Shown here: in pieces, positions 39,421-44,449 of the stretch
How positions within the stretch are numbered: the stretch's first letter is position 1
Layout of the letters: the number at the start of each line of letters is the position of its first letter
Source: a virus
Virus record (IMG/VR): IMGVR_UViG_3300042923_000656
Location: 1 to 44,449 of that record
Length of the DNA stretch: 44,449 bases
Reading direction: 5' to 3' (one strand)
The notes under the pieces: generated by a model
Told to the model about the DNA's origin: nothing
The model's database searches: none
Seen by the model: only the letters and a program-made list of their open reading frames with translations
Made by a program: the position numbers and the translations under genes

Positions 39421-39993
39421 TTATATTTCTAACCCAGCTTCTATGAGTCTTAATTGTACTATGCTTTCAGGTACTAAGAAAGAATTAGCTATATTTTTCG
39501 TTAATTCTGTACCTTTTACACTCCTTAACAACGGACTATTAATATACATAGCCAACTCTTTTTGTGGCATTAAAATTGCTCTTGCCAGAACATATTCTTT
39601 TTCATCATTTACATCATTGTAACTAAATGTTTGATTAAAATCTTCATTCTCATTTGCGTTAAGTATATATTGACAAATACATACGGATTGCCAAAAACGC
39701 TTAACTTCAATACTATCAGCTTTTCTAACTACTATAAGGCTACCTGAATCAAAATTTTTTACAATTTTTTCTCTATCACATATAAAAGCGCTGAAACTAT
39801 CCTGTTTAAATGTTGAAGTTGTATACGTCTTAAAGCCAATAATTTTAGCTATTATTTCGACATCAACTGGCGCTTGTTCTATTCCAACTCCATTTAAAAT
39901 GGTATTTGCCATCATCTCTATCGTATATCCAACTTCACTTTGTTTATCTCTTATATCCTTTACAAATTTTAAAGGTTTCAATCTATTATCCAT
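39421..39993 (-). CDS. ImmA/IrrE-like protein with lost HExxH zinc motif
   Basis: The ATG at 39993 after AAAGGTGG gives 190 residues; a GTG at 40002 overlaps the ribosome site. The fold marks of ImmA/IrrE proteins remain: VDVEIIAKIIGFKTYTT near the start, SFSAFICD, and LARAILMPQKELAMYI, the usual ...LLMP... helix. But the segment that should read RFTIAHELGHYLLH is RFWQSVCICQYILN, so both His and the Glu are missing. Proteolysis is unlikely; binding or sensing may remain. It shares an operon with the two-helix membrane protein and has a consensus promoter. Confidence 0.78.
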   Translation of the reverse strand: MDNRLKPLKFVKDIRDKQSEVGYTIEMMANTILNGVGIEQAPVDVEIIAKIIGFKTYTTSTFKQDSFSAFICDREKIVKNFDSGSLIVVRKADSIEVKRFWQSVCICQYILNANENEDFNQTFSYNDVNDEKEYVLARAILMPQKELAMYINSPLLRSVKGTELTKNIANSFLVPESIVQLRLIEAGLEI

Positions 39994-40028
39994 ATTTACC
40001 ACCTTTTATATTTTATTTATCAAAACAT

Positions 40029-40057
40029 ATTATAGGATATGATATAAACTAAGTCAA
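40029..40057 (-). promoter_or_regulatory. Promoter of the ImmA-like/two-helix cassette
   Basis: TTGACT, a 17-base spacer and TATAAT on the minus strand: as close to the sigma-A consensus as any promoter here. No O1/O2-like operator overlaps it, so constitutive expression in the lysogen is expected. Confidence 0.85.
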
Positions 40058-40151
40058 TCATAACAATTATATACGCATTAAATAATATATTATGGCATCA
40101 TACATATACTTATGAATAGAATAGCAAGATTTTAATTAGAATGTATTTTGA

Positions 40152-40859
40152 TTATGTTTTGGCTGTTATTATAATTGCATCATAACCCAATGATTTTAAC
40201 CTAGTCCTGGCAGCAATAGCATTATCCTGATTGCTATAAGCGCCAATCTGGAGGCGGTAGATAACATCTGACTTTTCCTCCGCGACATATTTAACATCCA
40301 GGTACTCGCAAATTCCTTTTGCAATTTCCTCTGAAACCTCATTTCTAAAATCATCATTCAGGAGTAATTGTATTTCTTCCAGACTATCCATAAATCCGGC
40401 TTCGACTAAAATAGCCGGCATATTTGTTTCCCGGACCATGTGAAGGTTTTGTGCTTTAACTCCGCGATCAGTCTGTTTTGTACCCTGGATAAGATATTTG
40501 TGTACTGTCTCGGCCAGTTTCTTGCCTTTTACGGATCCAGGATAATAATAAGTCTCTACTCCCTTTGGATTAGATCCCTCAAAACTACCATCCAGAGCAT
40601 TAGCATGTACTGATACTAAGATAGTAGCCTTTTTACTGTTAGCAAGAGATGAACGCTGTGACAGAGGTATGTCTGTATCTGTTGGAGATGTAAGCAGCGT
40701 ATCAAAACCACATCTTTTTAATATTATGTCTAATTTACTGACAACTGCCCGATTGAACTCATTTTCTTTCATAACTGATCCATCAGGCAATTTAGGAGAC
40801 CGCTTACCTGCAGTCTCGATTCCGTGGCCATCGTCTAAAGCTATTAAATATTTAGCCAT
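40152..40859 (-). CDS. N-acetylmuramoyl-L-alanine amidase with SPOR domain (endolysin)
   Basis: The ATG at 40859 is 8 bases after AAAGGG; a GTG at 40868 overlaps that site. 235 residues. The Amidase_3 domain carries the zinc ligands His12 (ALDDGHG), Glu34 (KENEFN) and His85 (SVHAN), and the catalytic Glu153 (ILVEAGF). Residues ~200-235 are a SPOR repeat (YRLQIGAYSNQDNAIAARTR) that binds denuded glycan strands. It overlaps the holin gene by 8 bases. Cleaves the peptide from muramic acid at lysis. A remnant homologous to its 3' end lies 1.4 kb away. Confidence 0.95.
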   Translation of the reverse strand: MAKYLIALDDGHGIETAGKRSPKLPDGSVMKENEFNRAVVSKLDIILKRCGFDTLLTSPTDTDIPLSQRSSLANSKKATILVSVHANALDGSFEGSNPKGVETYYYPGSVKGKKLAETVHKYLIQGTKQTDRGVKAQNLHMVRETNMPAILVEAGFMDSLEEIQLLLNDDFRNEVSEEIAKGICEYLDVKYVAEEKSDVIYRLQIGAYSNQDNAIAARTRLKSLGYDAIIITAKT

Positions 40860-41271
40860 TCTCCTCACCCTTTCTCTTTAAAATGTCTATTGCATTAGTC
40901 AATGTTTTCCCTACTGGCAATCCCATTAATCCGGCATTTTCGATTATGGATATAGCTTCGTTTACAATATATCCAATAATCACTGCATCCCTAATAAAAT
41001 TGGAACCTATCATTAAATCGAGTCTAGTTGCTACCAAAACTATAAGTAATGTCATGCCCTTTCTGGCAAGGCCTTTATAGCCAGCTTTGCTTTCTAGTGC
41101 ACCGGATTCTGACTTGGTGGATTTTTTAAATACACCGGCGACAACAAGACCTGTGATATAGTCTACCGCCATAAAGATTATTAGTGTTTGTAAGGCCATG
41201 TCCCATCCTCCGAGTAAGTTAGATATCATACTGCCGAAGATTCCGACAATAGCAAGTAATGAATTTTTCAT
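40852..41271 (-). CDS. Holin (phage holin 4 family, TcdE/Cph1-like)
   Basis: 139 residues with three or four hydrophobic helices: LLAIVGIFGSMISNLL, LQTLIIFMAVDYITGLVVAG (the conserved DYITG motif of this family), MTLLIVLVATRLDLMIG and VIIGYIVNEAISIIENAG. It ends KRKGEENG. It opens the membrane for the amidase that overlaps its end. A terminator-like hairpin just upstream separates it from the previous gene. Confidence 0.93.
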   Translation of the reverse strand: MKNSLLAIVGIFGSMISNLLGGWDMALQTLIIFMAVDYITGLVVAGVFKKSTKSESGALESKAGYKGLARKGMTLLIVLVATRLDLMIGSNFIRDAVIIGYIVNEAISIIENAGLMGLPVGKTLTNAIDILKRKGEENG

Positions 41272-41296
41272 AAATCAATCCTCTCTTTCTTTGTAT

Positions 41297-41318
41297 TAAA
41301 AAAGAGCCCGAAGGCTCT
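41297..41318 (-). terminator. Terminator before the holin gene
   Basis: AGAGCC-TTCG-GGCTCT on the minus strand (perfect stem, UUCG-type loop) is followed by TTTTTTAA and overlaps the stop codon of the membrane protein. No clear promoter lies in the 25 bp before the holin ribosome site, so lysis genes may depend on read-through. Confidence 0.8.
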
Positions 41319-41733
41319 AAAATAATTTGTAATGTGGTTTTTCCTCTACAAAGAACCGGTACCTTATGTAATCATCCAAAAGTATTGCCGGCAGCGATAA
41401 GATAAACCAGATATTTGTATATAGCAGACATATCTGTCCTATAAAGTTATATGGCAGATTAGAGTAATCCCAGATATTTAGCACCAGGAATATATTTAGT
41501 ATAATCCCTGCTATCAGCTCCATGCCAGTTATGATTATGGCCGATAGAAACATCTGACTGATAAGTGCCATATCCCAGGTGTAAAACTCATTAATCATAC
41601 CAACTAGGATAAAACATATGCCACCTACAATAGTCATAGTCCAGTGACTGTAGCCGCGCCATAGGAGCTCGATTATGTAATATATGATACCGCCAGTTAT
41701 CGATAATACAAGATATTTAAGTAACTGCTTCAT
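41317..41733 (-). CDS. Four-helix membrane protein (ABC_trans_CmpB-like), lysis region
   Basis: I take the ATG at 41733 after AGGAGG; the frame is open further upstream but would overlap the previous gene. 138 residues with four membrane segments: YLVLSITGGIIYYIIELLW, MTIVGGICFILVGMINEF, MFLSAIIITGMELIAGI and a last one near LLYTNIWFILSLPAILL. The pattern (ELLWRGYSHWTM, NIWDYSNLPYNFIGQICL) matches the putative ABC-transporter type IV / CmpB family often found next to phage holins. It may help lysis or modify the membrane; role unproven. Confidence 0.82.
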   Translation of the reverse strand: MKQLLKYLVLSITGGIIYYIIELLWRGYSHWTMTIVGGICFILVGMINEFYTWDMALISQMFLSAIIITGMELIAGIILNIFLVLNIWDYSNLPYNFIGQICLLYTNIWFILSLPAILLDDYIRYRFFVEEKPHYKLF

Positions 41734-41741
41734 ACAACCTC

Positions 41742-42317
41742 CTAAAATATTACGGATACTAACAACACTTCGTCTTTTGTTATACACGCATTAATTTGCG
41801 CCTCCATAGTCTGTTGTGCTGTTATCTTTGGCCTAACTACTGATTCAATTTCAAAGGCAAGCTGTTGTAATTGTTCCAATGTCCAATCGTATGTACAAGG
41901 TTCACCTGTAGCATTCCAACTTGGAAGATATTCTTGGCCAGCTTGGATAGCTAACTGCGTAATCATAATCATTTGCGTTAAATATCGCTGTTTATCTTCT
42001 GTAATGGCATAATAAGCACCATTAGGATTATGGCAAGTAGAAAGGATTGGATTTGTGACCAAATATGTCTCTAGAGCCTTTCTACTTTTTGCTACTTGGT
42101 ACATTTTTACTTCTTCGAGCGTTGCATTATTGATATTAATAAAATCTGTATCATATAAAACAGCTTCATGTGGTACTGCAGATACATTTACTTTGGCAGC
42201 ATATTTTCCATCGGGAATATCTACATATAAAAATGGCAATCCTTCTGGTTCCCTTGAGTTTCCACTAGTAGCAGAAATAATAAAACCTGTAGTATCATAA
42301 ATAATTAAAAATTGCAT
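41742..42317 (-). CDS. Tail-fibre-associated protein (DUF4376/XkdW-like)
   Basis: 191 residues after the fibre gene. The N-terminal ~60 residues are beta-rich (MQFLIIYDTTGFIISATSGN). The C-terminal half has the DUF4376 pattern: YLTQMIMITQLAIQAGQEYL, WTLEQLQQLAFEIESVVRPK. Proteins of this kind act as fibre chaperone or fibre tip in Firmicute phages. Ends TAG inside the ribosome site of the next gene. Confidence 0.8.
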   Translation of the reverse strand: MQFLIIYDTTGFIISATSGNSREPEGLPFLYVDIPDGKYAAKVNVSAVPHEAVLYDTDFININNATLEEVKMYQVAKSRKALETYLVTNPILSTCHNPNGAYYAITEDKQRYLTQMIMITQLAIQAGQEYLPSWNATGEPCTYDWTLEQLQQLAFEIESVVRPKITAQQTMEAQINACITKDEVLLVSVIF

Positions 42318-42332
42318 AATAATCTCCTTTCT

Positions 42333-44449
42333 TTATTCCCATGCTATCCAGGAAACATTGGATATAAGCGCCGAATTTTCTGTGTTGGTAAACACAATTC
42401 CGCTATTGCCACTTAAAAAACTATAAGTTGCTGAATTAGCATCAATTATATACGCTCCACCATTATACCCTTTATCTTCAACCATCTTATACTGTTTTTG
42501 TCCTTGATAAACCACGCATCTGAATTCTGAAGTGTTGACTTTAAAATCCACTTGCAATATTGATGGGCTAAACGGTAGGCCACTAATACGTAATCCAAAC
42601 GGAGTATAATAAGAAAATGATGTATTGTTTATTGGTTTGAATAACAGATATTTGCCTTCAAGCGTATAAGTTGTTCCTGTTACATATTTTTTACCTTCCG
42701 CTAAAGTTCCAACTAATCCAAATATATTTTTTCCACTTCTTACATTAGATGCAATTAAATCTGGAACCTCGGCTGAAACCCAAACACCACCATTATAATA
42801 TCCTGCTTGGGGCAACATATGGGCCATTGCATTAACATTACCATTACCACTATTGGGTGGCCAGTAACTATAGTTTGATGGTGCAACATTGTTGGGTTGC
42901 TGTACTATATTACCAGTAATCTTTGCACCGTTCACATAAGCCGTTTTGCCAGATACCATATCATCTGCAACCGCTGTTGCATCTGATGTATAAGTACCTG
43001 TTAGAAATTTTGTGTCATTTCCAACTTTAATCCCAGCTTTAATATTCTCAGAACGCATATTTTTAACATACTGCGCGATTTCAGTTGTATTATCAACATA
43101 ACCAGTAAGAGGTACTTTGAGTATTATAAAGCCATCAATACCATTTTCACTGTTTGATACGTGTGAAATTCTAGTATTTGATTGAGCATTACTGCCAACT
43201 GCTCCACTATGGTCTGTCATTGTTCCAGTTACTAAGGCACCATCAACATATGCCTTTTTGCCACTAAGTATATTTCCTGCAACTGCATCCCCCGCACTAG
43301 TGTCGACTACATTACTGTTGCCTTGAATACCAAATATGCTAACACCAGATTTGATATTGTTACTCAATAAATTTGAATCATTAACTGCAATAGTAGGCAA
43401 TGATACAACACCGTCTTTTAAGTAGGCACCCTTTTCAAAGGAATGTAGTAACAGATTTTCATTGAACCATCCTGATTTAGATATAAGGGCGTCTATTTCC
43501 TCTTTCGTTGGTTCGTTGCCTGCACCAAATATAGCAGTAAGGTCAATTGCCAAAACGTCTTTAACTTCCATTACTTTTCCATTAGCAGTGATAGCATCAG
43601 AATAGAATTGGACTATGTCTAATTTAAGATTCCCTACTGCATTACTTGGCATCGTTATTACACTTGCTAAGGTATAAGAAGCATTTATAGTCGGTGCGTT
43701 TAATATAATTGTCTGCGGTGTTCCGTCTACGGTAGATCCCCTACCGATAAATTGCATTGCTGTACATAATGAATTTGTAACTTTACAAATAGCCTTTAGA
43801 TATATTTTTTTACCTGAAGAAATTGGAATATTTGTGAATTGAATTGTTCTGCTACTATTAGAAGCACCATTGCCTAATATAGATAATGTATTTTCTAAAA
43901 CACTTAATGTTGATTGGTATGCACTCCAACCAGTCGTACCATTACTAAAATCGCCATTAGTAACTGCATTCTTCATAGTGACTGTATTATTTGCAAAATT
44001 ATCTGCATCCCTTTCAACCATTGTACCAACTAATCCAGTATCATCATCGTTGCTGAATTTTTTACCTGCTAGTACATTTTCAGCAACGGCATCACCCTCT
44101 GCACTAGCTTTGATAAAAAAACAGTCACCTGTTAAGTCATACCATACTGTATAAGCCTTGCCAGCTACTAAATTAGGTGCTGTAGTTGTCCCAGGCTTGT
44201 ATAATGGCTTTGAATTGATTGTAGTTGCTGAACTATTATTGCTAACTGATGCAATAAATGTTTTACTTATGCCATCTATTAAAACATCTATTCCAGTGAG
44301 AGTAATAGCAGTTGGTGTACCACCTGCTGTTTCAAATTTTGCCAGGTTACCTTCGAAACTACTTACCTTTAAACTTATTTCATTAAACTCTTGAGTTGTA
44401 ACAAACGTTAATGATTCATTAATCACCGCCGTTACATTAGCAGTATCCC
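42333..44449 (-). CDS. Tail fibre protein, main part (runs off the window end)
   Basis: The frame is open to the last base, so the start lies outside the linear window; an internal GTG at 44426 is not needed. 704 residues are seen. Five related units of about 24 residues recur at roughly 120-130 residue spacing (AGKKFSNDDDTGLVGTM; SGKKAYVDGALVTGTM; SGKTAYVNGAKITGNI; SGKNIFGLVGTL; and a weaker copy), a familiar fibre motif. A Ser/Thr/Asn-rich beta region (~160-310) contains PTKEEIDALI, seen in carbohydrate-binding-like fibre modules. If the sequence is a circle it is the continuation of the frame at base 1. Confidence 0.85.
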   Translation of the reverse strand, partial: DTANVTAVINESLTFVTTQEFNEISLKVSSFEGNLAKFETAGGTPTAITLTGIDVLIDGISKTFIASVSNNSSATTINSKPLYKPGTTTAPNLVAGKAYTVWYDLTGDCFFIKASAEGDAVAENVLAGKKFSNDDDTGLVGTMVERDADNFANNTVTMKNAVTNGDFSNGTTGWSAYQSTLSVLENTLSILGNGASNSSRTIQFTNIPISSGKKIYLKAICKVTNSLCTAMQFIGRGSTVDGTPQTIILNAPTINASYTLASVITMPSNAVGNLKLDIVQFYSDAITANGKVMEVKDVLAIDLTAIFGAGNEPTKEEIDALISKSGWFNENLLLHSFEKGAYLKDGVVSLPTIAVNDSNLLSNNIKSGVSIFGIQGNSNVVDTSAGDAVAGNILSGKKAYVDGALVTGTMTDHSGAVGSNAQSNTRISHVSNSENGIDGFIILKVPLTGYVDNTTEIAQYVKNMRSENIKAGIKVGNDTKFLTGTYTSDATAVADDMVSGKTAYVNGAKITGNIVQQPNNVAPSNYSYWPPNSGNGNVNAMAHMLPQAGYYNGGVWVSAEVPDLIASNVRSGKNIFGLVGTLAEGKKYVTGTTYTLEGKYLLFKPINNTSFSYYTPFGLRISGLPFSPSILQVDFKVNTSEFRCVVYQGQKQYKMVEDKGYNGGAYIIDANSATYSFLSGNSGIVFTNTENSALISNVSWIAWE

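Noticed and set aside
39421-39993. Active ImmA-type metalloprotease
   Set aside because: Both zinc His and the catalytic Glu of HExxH are replaced in the aligned segment, so enzymatic activity cannot be claimed.
1-44449. CRISPR array, insertion sequence or transposase
   Set aside because: No regularly spaced long repeats and no transposase-like protein were seen on either strand.

Overview
The window looks like the whole genome of a temperate, contractile-tailed (PBSX/XkdK-type) phage of a low-GC Gram-positive host, most likely a clostridium or Lachnospiraceae member. No host gene is visible. The two ends belong to one tail-fibre gene: an open minus-strand frame runs off position 1, another enters at 44449, and joining the ends keeps one reading frame (the junction codon is TGG). 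I infer a circular, excised or circularly assembled genome opened inside the fibre gene.

Layout in the direction of late transcription (minus strand, right to left). A divergent switch at about 35.2-35.3 kb has back-to-back sigma-A promoters and two near-identical 13-bp operators. Rightwards lie the repressor, a membrane-anchored winged-helix-like protein and a large serine integrase. Leftwards run the early genes: many tiny ORFs, an AbrB-like protein, DUF1351, Erf annealing protein, a nucleotidyltransferase-like protein, SSB, ERCC4 nuclease, CHC2 zinc-finger primase fragment, DUF927 helicase, a GTTAC iteron-like array, a large Cys-rich protein with an RNAP alpha-CTD-like domain, a frameshifted DUF3850 gene, a lipoprotein and an ArpU-like late regulator. 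A noncoding block with a tRNA-like element follows, then a self-contained gene for a PIN-like membrane protein. The late operon then runs: terminase, portal, MuF head protein carrying a C-terminal toxin-like domain, its probable immunity gene, scaffold, capsid, connectors, sheath, tube, frameshifted tail chaperone, tape measure, baseplate and fibres. After the origin of coordinates it continues at 44.4 kb with fibre, fibre-assembly-like protein, membrane protein, holin and amidase. A two-gene accessory cassette sits between the amidase and the integrase.

The accessory systems stand out. (1) A PIN-like nuclease gene has its own promoter and terminator and lies just downstream of a structured RNA with a tRNA-like 3' part and its own terminator. 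(2) A MuF polymorphic-toxin candidate (DUF6883-like) is paired with a DUF4926-like small protein. (3) An ImmA-like protein lacking the HExxH zinc motif is paired with a two-helix membrane protein; the pair has a consensus promoter and is flanked by the live amidase 3' end and a diverged remnant of a second amidase 3' end. (4) A LexA-box promoter drives a 35-codon ORF convergent with the repressor gene, a candidate SOS induction switch.

Functions are assigned from recognisable motifs and gene order; no database search was run.
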